Origin: Chryseobacterium sp.
GTDB lineage: Bacteria; Bacteroidota; Bacteroidia; Flavobacteriales; Weeksellaceae
Assembly (NCBI GenBank): GCA_031277615.1
Contig: JAITMC010000019.1
Coordinates: 1 to 64,000, forward strand
Length of the DNA: 64,000 bases
Reading direction: 5' to 3'
The notes beneath the pieces were generated by a model. It saw only the letters and a list, made by a program, of their open reading frames with translations, was not told the origin of the DNA and did not search any database. The translations under genes were made by a program, and so were the position numbers. Positions 57,134 through 64,000 of this stretch are shown piece by piece. Positions within the stretch are counted from its first letter, which is position 1. Each line of letters opens with the position of its first letter.

Positions 57134-58283
57134 CTGTGGTTGCAATTTTAAATTTGATAGAGATTATTTTTCCTTTTTTGTCCTTGATCATTTCTATAAG
57201 ATTCAGGTTTTTCAGAGAGGTGGTAGGCGTGGTTACGAGGGTTATATACTTCTGCTTGTCAAGCCTTTCTATTCCATAAATATTATTGTCGTAGATCTGG
57301 TAGATCACTGCGGTGCTGCTGATCAGGTTTTCCAGCTGGTTTCTTTTCTGTTTGAGCAGTTCCGGATTTCCTTTGGCATCTTTTACGGAGAAATAATAGG
57401 CCGCCATCTTATAATCATCAGGCTTCAGCTCTATTCTTTCTTCTTCAGGAGCGTTTTCAAGGCTTCTGGTGACGGTTAACGGCTCATATAAAGGTGAAGA
57501 GATCACCATTTTAAGGTTCTTATCCTTGGTGGAGTAATAAAAACACTCATTAGGCTTTAATTTATAAAGGATTGGCGATTCATTATCTTTCATCACCATG
57601 ATATTAACCGTGTTGATCGCTGATGTCCCCCGGTCTTTATCCACAAAACAGTACTTATATGTTTTGGAAAAAATTTCATCTTTAAAACCCAGAAGACCGG
57701 TAATGGTAATTAAAACTGAAGTAACAATCGCCCAGACATGTTTTCTGAAGAAATTTTTCTTTGGAGCAGGCTGAATGATTTCAGAATTTTGACTGGAAAT
57801 CGGATTTTGATTAACTATTTGATTTTCAGGTGTTGATTTTTGTAAATCAGTGTTTTCCTGCTGCTGATTTGCTGCTTTTTGAGGCTGAATTTCATTTTTT
57901 GGAAGTTCAGGTGCCGCAGAAACCGTTTTTTCCAGTTCATTGATTTCCTGTTCATCCGTTTCTTCATTTTCCAGAAGCAGTTCTCCGGCAAAAAGATGCT
58001 GCTTCTTGAACTCATACCATGAGTCGTATCCTGCATAAATACTCAATAAATTGAGCATATCGATTCTCGGTAATTTGGTGACTGGTGAATTTTTGAAATA
58101 TGTATAAAAAGACTTTTCACTGATGTTTCCTTTCGCCTTTTTGCGTAGGTCTTCCTGGAAATATATAATATCAATACCCTTCCACTTTGAAATATCATCG
58201 TAGGAAGGGGTGTATTCTTTTAAATATTGTGCCTGAACGTCCTTTTTCAGCTGTTCAAAATGCAATAGATCTAAATCTGTCAA
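57117..58283 (-). CDS. Single-span membrane protein with a helical cytoplasmic N-terminus, 388 residues
   Basis: The start is TTG 58283 (MTDLDLLHFEQ); no ATG is in frame before residue 76. Residues 1-100 form a helical cytoplasmic domain (IYFQEDLRKKAKGNISEKSFYTYFK, then KLPRIDMLNLLSIYAGYDSW) that resembles a small DNA- or protein-binding domain seen in flavobacterial proteins. A Gln/Asn-rich linker follows (110-175), one membrane helix at about 183-200, and an extracytoplasmic domain of about 185 residues. That layout fits a membrane-bound sensor or regulator. The lipoprotein gene overlaps its end, so it may be the periplasmic partner. Promoter at 58344-58374. Confidence 0.75.
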   Translation of the reverse strand: MTDLDLLHFEQLKKDVQAQYLKEYTPSYDDISKWKGIDIIYFQEDLRKKAKGNISEKSFYTYFKNSPVTKLPRIDMLNLLSIYAGYDSWYEFKKQHLFAGELLLENEETDEQEINELEKTVSAAPELPKNEIQPQKAANQQQENTDLQKSTPENQIVNQNPISSQNSEIIQPAPKKNFFRKHVWAIVTSVLITITGLLGFKDEIFSKTYKYCFVDKDRGTSAINTVNIMVMKDNESPILYKLKPNECFYYSTKDKNLKMVISSPLYEPLTVTRSLENAPEEERIELKPDDYKMAAYYFSVKDAKGNPELLKQKRNQLENLISSTAVIYQIYDNNIYGIERLDKQKYITLVTTPTTSLKNLNLIEMIKDKKGKIISIKFKIATTDEKNK

Positions 58284-58343
58284 TTTTTCGTTTAATAATT
58301 AAATTATTGATTATCAGTTATGTTTTTTTGTAAAACTATTTTA

Positions 58344-58374
58344 CAAAGGTATTACAATTATTTTTCATAAACAA
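58344..58374 (-). promoter_or_regulatory. Promoter of the 388-residue membrane protein gene
   Basis: On the minus strand TTG (58374-58372), a 20-base spacer and TACCTTTG (58351-58344) fit the consensus. It is divergent from the -7 box at 58390. Confidence 0.72.
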
Positions 58375-58389
58375 CTTTTCTATCTGCTA

Positions 58390-58397
58390 TACCTTTG
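58390..58397 (+). promoter_or_regulatory. Probable -7 promoter box of the Ala-rich lipoprotein gene
   Basis: TACCTTTG, the same word as in the divergent promoter 40 bases away, lies about 70 bases before the ATG. No TTG at 19-20 bases is visible. Confidence 0.55.
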
Positions 58398-58466
58398 TCT
58401 TGTTCAAATAACAGAACAGAAGAAAATTTTAAAAAACAATATTAACAAAATTAAATTTAATTTATT

Positions 58467-58808
58467 ATGAAAAAGTCATTATTCGTAGCTGCTATCGCTG
58501 CAATCTCTCTAGTTGCTTGTAAAAAAACTGAAGCTACTGCTACTGAAGGTTCAACTGATTCTGCTGCTGCTAGCGTAACTGATTCTGCTGCTAACGTAAC
58601 TGATTCAGCTGCTAAAGTAATCGATTCAGCTGCTACTGCTGGTGTTGAAGCTACTAAAGATGCTGCTGCTGCTACAACTGCTGCTGGTACTGAAGTTGCT
58701 AAAGATGCTGCTAAAGGTGCTGCTGACGCTGCTAAAGGTGCTGCTGATGCTGCTAAAGGAGCTGCTGATGCTGCTAAAGATGCTACAAAAGACGCTGCTA
58801 AGAAATAA
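58467..58808 (+). CDS. Ala-rich tandem-repeat lipoprotein
   Basis: The 113-residue lipoprotein (Cys18 in SLVACKKTE) is almost only Ala, Lys, Asp, Thr, Ser and Gly. Early repeats are TDSAA(S/N)V(T); the C-terminal half is (G/D)AADAAK repeated, in 21-base DNA units with GCTGCTAAAGG. A helix of this type is amphipathic and resembles LEA/hydrophilin-like stress or cell-surface spacer proteins. It is not recognised as a named family. Nearly all Ala codons are GCT, as in a highly expressed gene; a clear terminator follows. Confidence 0.85.
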   Translation: MKKSLFVAAIAAISLVACKKTEATATEGSTDSAAASVTDSAANVTDSAAKVIDSAATAGVEATKDAAAATTAAGTEVAKDAAKGAADAAKGAADAAKGAADAAKDATKDAAKK

Positions 58809-58831
58809 TTTTAGCTTACGCTTAACAATAA

Positions 58832-58864
58832 AAGAACCGTTTCACCCAGTGAGACGGTTTTTTT
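58832..58864 (+). terminator. Terminator of the Ala-rich lipoprotein gene
   Basis: AACCGTTTCAC (58835-58845) pairs with GTGAGACGGTT (58849-58859) around CCA, with one G-T pair, and is followed by a T-run. Confidence 0.85.
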
Positions 58865-58946
58865 ATGCTTTATAATAAATTCTTCTTAAGCTGTCATTGC
58901 GAACTGAAAGTAAAACAATCTCATTATAGAATGATAGCAATACTGT

Positions 58947-59714
58947 CTAGCTTTTCTTTTGTCTTAAAGATTCATAACAGGTGATTGCCACCGCATTACT
59001 TAAATTCAGAGAATCTATACTGCCGGCCATTGGGATCAGAGTGTTTTTTCCTTTTCCCATCCAGAAATCACTTAGTCCGGAATGTTCCGTTCCGAATAAT
59101 ACGGCAGAACGCTGTGTGAAATCTCTTTTATAAAGATCTTCGGCGCTTTCATCCATAAGTGTTGTGTAGATGTTGAAGGCATTTTTCTGAAGAAATTCCA
59201 GCGTTTCTTCGTTTTCAGCCGAATATACGTCCATTCCGAAAAGACACCCTACACTGGATCTGATCACATTAGGATTGTAAAAGTCTGTTTTTCCATCGGC
59301 TACGATGAGAGCATCCACTCCAAAAGCCTCGCAGCTTCTCAGAATAGCCCCCAGATTTCCCGGTTTTTCTACGCCTTCCACAATAATAACGGTAGAATTT
59401 TCTTTGGGAATAAATGATGATAGCGGCGTATCTTTAGCCTGAAAAATTCCGATAATCCCTTCAGAGCTTCCTCTATAGGCTATTTTCTCATATACTTTCT
59501 CGCTTACATAATGGATTCTGGCGTCAGGAAGTTTCCCTTTGAAAATATTTTCACAGATGAAAAACTCTACAGGATCAAAACGGTACTGTAATGCTCTTTC
59601 ATTTTCTTGCTGCCCTTCAACAACAAAAACCTTTGATTTTTTACGGAAACGGTTGTCAGCTAATAATTTAGTGACATTTTTTATTTTATCGTTCTGAAAG
59701 CTTTCGATCAACAT
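58947..59714 (-). CDS. TrmH/SpoU-family RNA 2'-O-methyltransferase
   Basis: The 255-residue SPOUT enzyme adds a methyl group from SAM to a ribose in rRNA or tRNA. The N-terminal part (KIKNVTKLLADNRFRKKSKVFVVEG) is the RNA-binding region. The knotted catalytic domain carries IIVEGVEKPGNLGAILRSCEAFG near 125, VRSSVGCLFG-like sequence near 170, AVLFGTEHSGLS near 210 and SLNLSNAVAITCYE near 240, the three SpoU motifs. The exact target is not evident. A possible -7 box (TAATTTTG on the minus strand, 59726-59719) would start the mRNA almost at the ATG. Confidence 0.93.
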   Translation of the reverse strand: MLIESFQNDKIKNVTKLLADNRFRKKSKVFVVEGQQENERALQYRFDPVEFFICENIFKGKLPDARIHYVSEKVYEKIAYRGSSEGIIGIFQAKDTPLSSFIPKENSTVIIVEGVEKPGNLGAILRSCEAFGVDALIVADGKTDFYNPNVIRSSVGCLFGMDVYSAENEETLEFLQKNAFNIYTTLMDESAEDLYKRDFTQRSAVLFGTEHSGLSDFWMGKGKNTLIPMAGSIDSLNLSNAVAITCYESLRQKKS

Positions 59715-59783
59715 TCCGCAAAATTATGCAAAATTTATGACTGCACCAGAAAGACGGATAAAAAGACTGGTCCGGTAGATTGC

Positions 59784-60197
59784 TTAAAGATTCTGATTTT
59801 TCCGGGAAGACATCAGCAGAAACAGATTCCCGATAAAAAGAGAAAAGCAGCTCGCCATCCACAGAAAATAGGCCGGTCCGTAAGAAACAATAGCATACTG
59901 ATGTCCGGCTTCGTCTACCGTGACTTCTTTTACGGATAAAAAGCAGAATGTAAGTGCTACTGCGATAAAGCTGAGAACTGCCGAGGCCTTTACTTTATCC
60001 AGTAAAAGGGCAAAAGCCGCTATGAAAAGGACTGGATTGGCCAGCCAGGCAATACCGCCACCCTGCATTTCCGTCCATCCGAAAAGAAAACAGGTCAGTC
60101 CGTATACTTCTTTGGTTCCTGCTTTTACTGCGGGGAAAAGAAGTGAAACAATATAGATTACTGCACTGATGATAAGAATTCGATAGGATTTTTTCAT
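59784..60197 (-). CDS. Small membrane protein of unknown function, 137 residues
   Basis: Four hydrophobic helices lie at about residues 5-23, 47-66, 71-90 and 108-130. Polar loops contain TEMQGGGIAWLANP and DEAGHQYAIVSYGP. No motif is recognised. It starts 5 bases after the rmuC stop on the same strand, so it is probably co-transcribed with rmuC, though no shared function is implied. Confidence 0.75.
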   Translation of the reverse strand: MKKSYRILIISAVIYIVSLLFPAVKAGTKEVYGLTCFLFGWTEMQGGGIAWLANPVLFIAAFALLLDKVKASAVLSFIAVALTFCFLSVKEVTVDEAGHQYAIVSYGPAYFLWMASCFSLFIGNLFLLMSSRKNQNL

Positions 60198-60202
60198 AGC
60201 TG

Positions 60203-61702
60203 TTAATTTTCTGATTCTATAATACTGTTGTCAATAAGGCTTGGCGGGATATCTTTTTTATTTTTGATTCCCAGGGATTTAAGTTTTTGGGTCTGGACGA
60301 TAAGATTGTCGTTTCCGGTGTATAGCTGTTTGTAGGCATCATTATACACATTTTTAGCCTGGTCAAGATTTCTTCCCACTTTTTCAAGGTTTTCTACAAA
60401 TCCTACAAACTTATCATACAGTTTGGCTCCTCTTTCAGCAATCTCCATTGAATTTCGGTTCTGGTATTCACGTTTCCAGAGATCGGCAATAAGCTTGAGA
60501 GAGGTAATCAGGTTACTTGGATTCAGCAGGAGGATTCTTCTTTCGTAAGCATAGTTCCACAAGTTCTGGTCGGCTTGCATCGCTGCAATATACGCAGGTT
60601 CACTCGGAATAAACATCATGACAAAGTCAAGGGATTTTCCGTAATCATCGTAAGCTTTCTGGCTCAGCTGGTTGATGTGATTTTTGATAGAAGTGAGGTG
60701 CTGGCTCAGTTTGATATGATAAATATCGGGATCGGTTTCATCCACAAGATCGGTAAAGGCGGTCAGGGATACTTTGGAATCGATAATGACATTTCTTTCA
60801 TCAGGATATTTTACCACGGCATCGGGGCGCATCTTCTTTCCGGAAAACTCGGAAAACAAGGCATTGTTGTCCTCATCACGCAGCTCATGTTCCAGGAAAT
60901 ATTCCCTGCCTTTTACCAGTCCTGATTTTTCAAGAATACTTTCAAGGATCATCTCGCCCCAGTTTCCCTGAGTTTTGCTTTCCCCTTTTAAGGCCCGGGT
61001 TAATTTCTTGGCATCGTCGGAGATCTGCTGATTGAGTTCTGCGAGTTCCTTTACCTTTTCGGCAAGGGAAAAACGTTCCTTATTTTCCTTTTCATATGCT
61101 TCATTCACCTTGTTTTTTAAATCCGTGATTTTTTCCTGAAAGGGTTCAAGGATGTTTTTCAGGTTATTTTGATTCAGAGTGGTGAATTTTTCTGTTTTTT
61201 CCTCTAATATTTTATTGGCTAAATTCTCAAACTGAAGTTTGGATTCTTCCTGCATTTTGATGATTTCCTCCTTTTGATTCTGTAAGGACTTCTGAAGACT
61301 TTCATTCTGAGCAGACAGTTCAGCATTTTTAGCAAAAATTTGCTGCTTTTCAGAGGTAAGTGTTTCTACATAGGAAGCCTGTCTGGTATTCATCTGTTTC
61401 AAATCCTGAAACTGGGTGTTAAGGGAAGAATATTCCGCGGATATTTTGGCAAATTCATTTTTCAGATCATTCAGAAGATCCTGATGGAGGAGGCTCTGTT
61501 CTTTTTCCTTTTCATTTTCCCTGTTCAGGTCCTGGATTTTCTGAACAGCGTTGGCAAGATCTGAATTACTTTTGATATGCAAATTATTCAGCTCATCATA
61601 AGAACTCCTTGAAACCGATGAAGATTTCAGGGCAAAATATAAAATAACCGCCCCCAGTATTCCGCCGGTAAAACATCCAATAATTAAATAAATCATCTCC
61701 AT
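60203..61702 (-). CDS. rmuC: DNA recombination protein RmuC homolog
   Basis: The 499-residue protein has an N-terminal membrane helix (LIIGCFTGGILGAVILYF), a long coiled coil from about residue 30 to 240 and the RmuC nuclease-like domain. That domain includes GNWGEMILESILEKSGLVKGREY, RPDAVVKYPDERNVIIDSKVSL and FVMMFIPSEPAYIAAMQADQ. RmuC limits DNA inversions and rearrangements at short repeats; the mechanism is not settled. The start is ATG 61702; ATG 61696 is also possible. The small membrane protein follows at 5 bases. Confidence 0.93.
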   Translation of the reverse strand: MEMIYLIIGCFTGGILGAVILYFALKSSSVSRSSYDELNNLHIKSNSDLANAVQKIQDLNRENEKEKEQSLLHQDLLNDLKNEFAKISAEYSSLNTQFQDLKQMNTRQASYVETLTSEKQQIFAKNAELSAQNESLQKSLQNQKEEIIKMQEESKLQFENLANKILEEKTEKFTTLNQNNLKNILEPFQEKITDLKNKVNEAYEKENKERFSLAEKVKELAELNQQISDDAKKLTRALKGESKTQGNWGEMILESILEKSGLVKGREYFLEHELRDEDNNALFSEFSGKKMRPDAVVKYPDERNVIIDSKVSLTAFTDLVDETDPDIYHIKLSQHLTSIKNHINQLSQKAYDDYGKSLDFVMMFIPSEPAYIAAMQADQNLWNYAYERRILLLNPSNLITSLKLIADLWKREYQNRNSMEIAERGAKLYDKFVGFVENLEKVGRNLDQAKNVYNDAYKQLYTGNDNLIVQTQKLKSLGIKNKKDIPPSLIDNSIIESEN

Positions 61703-61751
61703 CTTTCAAAATTATGAAAAAAGGGCATAAGTTGAATAAAAGATAGTCGCA

Positions 61752-61776
61752 TGAACGTCCGGAGCTGAACGTCCGG
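61752..61776 (+). promoter_or_regulatory. Direct repeat upstream of the response-regulator gene
   Basis: TGAACGTCCGG occurs twice, at 61752-61762 and 61766-61776, 14 bases apart. It lies 49 bases before the response-regulator ATG and between two divergent genes. Tandem 11-base repeats are the usual site of OmpR-type regulators, so self-regulation is possible. Confidence 0.45.
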
Positions 61777-61824
61777 CTTCCTTTCCCAAAGATTACTTAT
61801 ATTTATGGGAAATTTCCGAAGAAC

Positions 61825-62499
61825 ATGAATATTTTGTTGGTAGAAGATGATCAGAGAATCAGTAATTTCCTGATAAAAGGACTTTCCGAAGCCGGTTACC
61901 ATATCACGCTTGCCGATTCCGGAGAAAAAGCACGGGAAGTTCTCAATACCTATGACTTTGATCTGATATTGATGGATATTATGCTTCCCGGACTTGATGG
62001 GATGCAGCTTACCCAGTTGATCCGTTTTAAAGGAAATTATACTCCTATTCTGGTATTAAGTGCCTTGAACAGCCCTGATGATAAAATTAAAATGCTGGAT
62101 CTGGGTGCCGATGATTACCTCTCCAAACCTTTCCATTTTGATGAACTTATTTCAAGAATCAAAGCTTTAACCAGAAGAAATAAACTGAGTTACCAAAAGG
62201 AAAGCCAGCTCTTATCATGCGGAAATATCGTGATTGATACAGATCTGCATAAAGTAACCCAGAATGATAAGGAAATAGAATTTTCCCCAACCGAATACAA
62301 GCTTTTTACTTTCCTGATGGAAAATAAGAACAAGGTGCTGAGCAGAACCCAGATTCTTCATAACGTATGGGGAATTGATTTTGACAATGCAACCAATGTG
62401 GTGGATGTATACATTTCCTACGTTCGCAATAAGATTGATGAAACAGATCAGAAAATTATTCATACCGTAAAAGGAACCGGATATTTAATCAAAGACTGA
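61825..62499 (+). CDS. OmpR-type response regulator
   Basis: The 224-residue protein has a receiver domain with the acidic pair Asp8/Asp9 (LLVEDDQ), phospho-acceptor Asp51 (LILMDIMLPG) and Lys101 (DYLSKPF). A winged-helix DNA-binding domain follows (EFSPTEYKLFTFLMENKNKVLSR, then VVDVYISYVRNKID, ending KGTGYLIKD). It is a transcription factor activated by the kinase encoded 2 bases downstream. No membrane segment. The signal is unknown; the direct repeat at 61752 may be its own site. Confidence 0.95.
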   Translation: MNILLVEDDQRISNFLIKGLSEAGYHITLADSGEKAREVLNTYDFDLILMDIMLPGLDGMQLTQLIRFKGNYTPILVLSALNSPDDKIKMLDLGADDYLSKPFHFDELISRIKALTRRNKLSYQKESQLLSCGNIVIDTDLHKVTQNDKEIEFSPTEYKLFTFLMENKNKVLSRTQILHNVWGIDFDNATNVVDVYISYVRNKIDETDQKIIHTVKGTGYLIKD

Positions 62500-62501
62500 A
62501 A

Positions 62502-63863
62502 ATGACCCTCAGAAACAGGTTTACGCTTATTTCAAGCCTTTCTTTTGGCATTGTTTCTATCATTACATCTGTGGTGATATTTTTGGCCTATTACGACAGT
62601 ACCAAGATTTTTTATTTTGAAAAACTGAGAAATACGGCCCTGATTTCTGCCATCTATTACCTTGAAAAAGACGAGCTTCCCAAAGACCGGCATGCACAGA
62701 TCAAGAAAGAATACAATCATCTTATTCAGAATAACAGGGTCGCCGTTTACAATCAGAATAATGAGGTAACATTCGGTCATAATCTGAACGATCAGAATAT
62801 CAAATTACAGTACCTGCAGACGGCCCGGAATAATAAAGGGGTACAGTTTATGGCAGATAACAGCTTCTATTACGGGATTTTCTATCCCGATAACCAGGGA
62901 GATTTTGTAGTGTTTGTGAAATATTCCGCCGATTCATTTCAGTCGCAGATGATCAGGCTTGCCGTTATTATGCTTGCTGTTCTGGTGCTGGGATTGCTGG
63001 CTATTTATTTTCTGAGCCGTTATCTTTCAAAAGTGGTGTACAAACCCATATCCAATGTGGTGGAACGCATCAGCAATGTGGATTATAACAATATTTCCAC
63101 GGCGATTACTTCTACCAATACCCATGATGAAATTGAAGAACTGATAAAATCCTATAATAAATTGCTGAACCGGATTTCTGAAAGCATGCTTTTGCAGCAG
63201 AATTTTATCAACTATGTTTCCCATGAATTCAAAACCCCCTTAGCGGCGATTTCCGGAAATCTGGAAGTTTTCGCTCAGAAAGAAAGAAGTCCGGAAGAAT
63301 ACAGGAAAGTCGCCAAAGAATCACTGGAGAACGTCTATGAGATTGAAAATATTCTCAATAACCTTTTACTGATGTCTGGGATGACCAAGCTTGAAGCTTC
63401 CCACAAACAGGTAAGAATAGATGAACTGATCTGGAAGATTTATGAAAAGCTGGAATCCAAAGCAAAAGATAAGGGGGGCTCCATCAAGATTCAGCTTCAG
63501 GTTACCGATCCTGCATTATTGGAAATTCCGGGCAATGAAACTTTATTATACCTGGCTCTGTATAATATTGTGGAAAATGCGATTAAATATTCCGATAATA
63601 GTCCTGTCATCATTACGCTGTCGGAAAAAAACAATCAGCTGACCATTGAAATAAAAGACCAGGGAAGAGGTATTCCTCCGGAAGATCTTATCAAAATCAC
63701 GGAAACCTTTTACCGGGGTAAAAATGTAGATACCATTAAAGGAAGTGGCATTGGATTATCATTGTCTAAAAGTATTTTTGATCACCATCACATCCTGATG
63801 AAAATAGATTCTTCCGTCAGTGTAGGAACGGATGTTCTTCTTTTGTTTCCTGCTAATGCTTAA
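62502..63863 (+). CDS. Membrane sensor histidine kinase
   Basis: The 453-residue kinase has two membrane helices, at about residues 8-32 and 155-175, flanking a periplasmic sensor of about 120 residues. A HAMP-like segment (YKPISNVVERISNVDYNNIS) leads to the HisKA box with His241 (FINYVSHEFKTPLAAISG) and the ATPase: N box YNIVENAIKYSDN, G1 DQGRGIPPEDL and G2 GSGIGLSLSK. It phosphorylates the response regulator encoded just upstream. Similar systems control metal or envelope responses, but the signal cannot be read. Confidence 0.95.
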   Translation: MTLRNRFTLISSLSFGIVSIITSVVIFLAYYDSTKIFYFEKLRNTALISAIYYLEKDELPKDRHAQIKKEYNHLIQNNRVAVYNQNNEVTFGHNLNDQNIKLQYLQTARNNKGVQFMADNSFYYGIFYPDNQGDFVVFVKYSADSFQSQMIRLAVIMLAVLVLGLLAIYFLSRYLSKVVYKPISNVVERISNVDYNNISTAITSTNTHDEIEELIKSYNKLLNRISESMLLQQNFINYVSHEFKTPLAAISGNLEVFAQKERSPEEYRKVAKESLENVYEIENILNNLLLMSGMTKLEASHKQVRIDELIWKIYEKLESKAKDKGGSIKIQLQVTDPALLEIPGNETLLYLALYNIVENAIKYSDNSPVIITLSEKNNQLTIEIKDQGRGIPPEDLIKITETFYRGKNVDTIKGSGIGLSLSKSIFDHHHILMKIDSSVSVGTDVLLLFPANA

Positions 63864-63868
63864 ATAAA

Positions 63869-63898
63869 GTCTCGCTGATTTTGCAGATGAAGCAGATT
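63869..63898 (-). repeat. Dispersed ATCTGC unit, copy 2
   Basis: The minus strand of this stretch, 6 bases after the kinase stop, matches 46065-46094 at 25 of 30 positions and also ends in GCGAGAC. The remaining 102 bases to the window end show no gene or structure. Confidence 0.55.
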
Positions 63899-64000
63899 TT
63901 TATTGAATGGTTAATAGGAGGTCGTGGTCTTTTGTAAAACTGATATACCCTTGTCATTATAAAGCATTTAATTTAAAAGTGACAACGTTTAAAATTCTTT

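Noticed and set aside
58642-58875. 77-codon Leu/Lys-rich frame on the plus strand
   Set aside because: It is the shifted reading of the 21-base Ala repeats and runs into the terminator.
1-64000. CRISPR array, rRNA operon, prophage, insertion sequence or toxin-antitoxin locus
   Set aside because: No regularly spaced repeats, rRNA core sequences, transposase or integrase motifs, or recognisable toxin pair were seen.

Overview
The window is one continuous piece of a Bacteroidota chromosome, most likely Flavobacteriia and Chryseobacterium-like. The grounds are SusC/SusD outer-membrane pairs, lipoproteins with short C-terminal signal segments, type IX secretion sorting domains, a Porin_10-type barrel, BshC, a GYDIA-type GHMP kinase, a CusA-TolC fusion, no Shine-Dalgarno motifs, and promoters of the Bacteroidota form TTG-N19/20-TAnnTTTG. 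No rRNA, CRISPR array, transposase or phage gene was seen. Assignments rest on reading motifs and remembered family features; no database was searched.

Layout. 1-4124: 3' part of a SusC gene plus its SusD. 4199-14044: secreted unknown, porin, bacillithiol gene bshC, LysM/binding-protein fusion, fabD, GYDIA kinase, pckA. 14096-15001 (minus): unknown protein and aroQ. 15192-19854: a SusC/SusD pair behind a promoter with a palindrome over its -33 element and a SAM-I riboswitch, so probably uptake linked to methionine or sulfur. 20073-20710 (minus): two small acidic unknowns. 20945-30519: heavy-metal export (Cys-rich small protein, CusA-TolC fusion, CusB with a His-rich loop, bestrophin, Fur-family regulator, P1B ATPase). 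31067-36668: probable copper/redox island (two paralogous small Cys proteins, YHS lipoprotein, SCO, exported superoxide dismutase, MbnP, MbnH-like di-haem protein, barrel with a CxxCxC motif). 36766-43774: cobalamin riboswitch and a four-gene uptake operon with two DUF5074-like propeller proteins. 43856-45628 (minus): tandem T9SS cargo paralogs. 46273-47083 (minus): tRNA-Glu, small protein, rpsT, tRNA-Glu. 47402-63863: housekeeping and envelope genes (amidase, lptD, RidA, HtrA protease, trhO, VOC protein, MTHFS, membrane protein/lipoprotein pair, Ala-rich repeat lipoprotein, TrmH-type methyltransferase, rmuC, two-component system).

Together, the accessory parts describe nutrient and metal traffic across the outer membrane. 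Two receptor systems are controlled by riboswitches (SAM and B12), and two metal blocks export divalent metals and probably handle copper in the periplasm. The least described signals are the small Cys proteins with a shared Pro-Pro tail, the MbnP/MbnH/Cys-barrel cassette without methanobactin genes nearby, the SAM-riboswitch SusCD unit with an extra operator, and a pair of equal-length intergenic repeats at 30711-30970 and 45944-46201.
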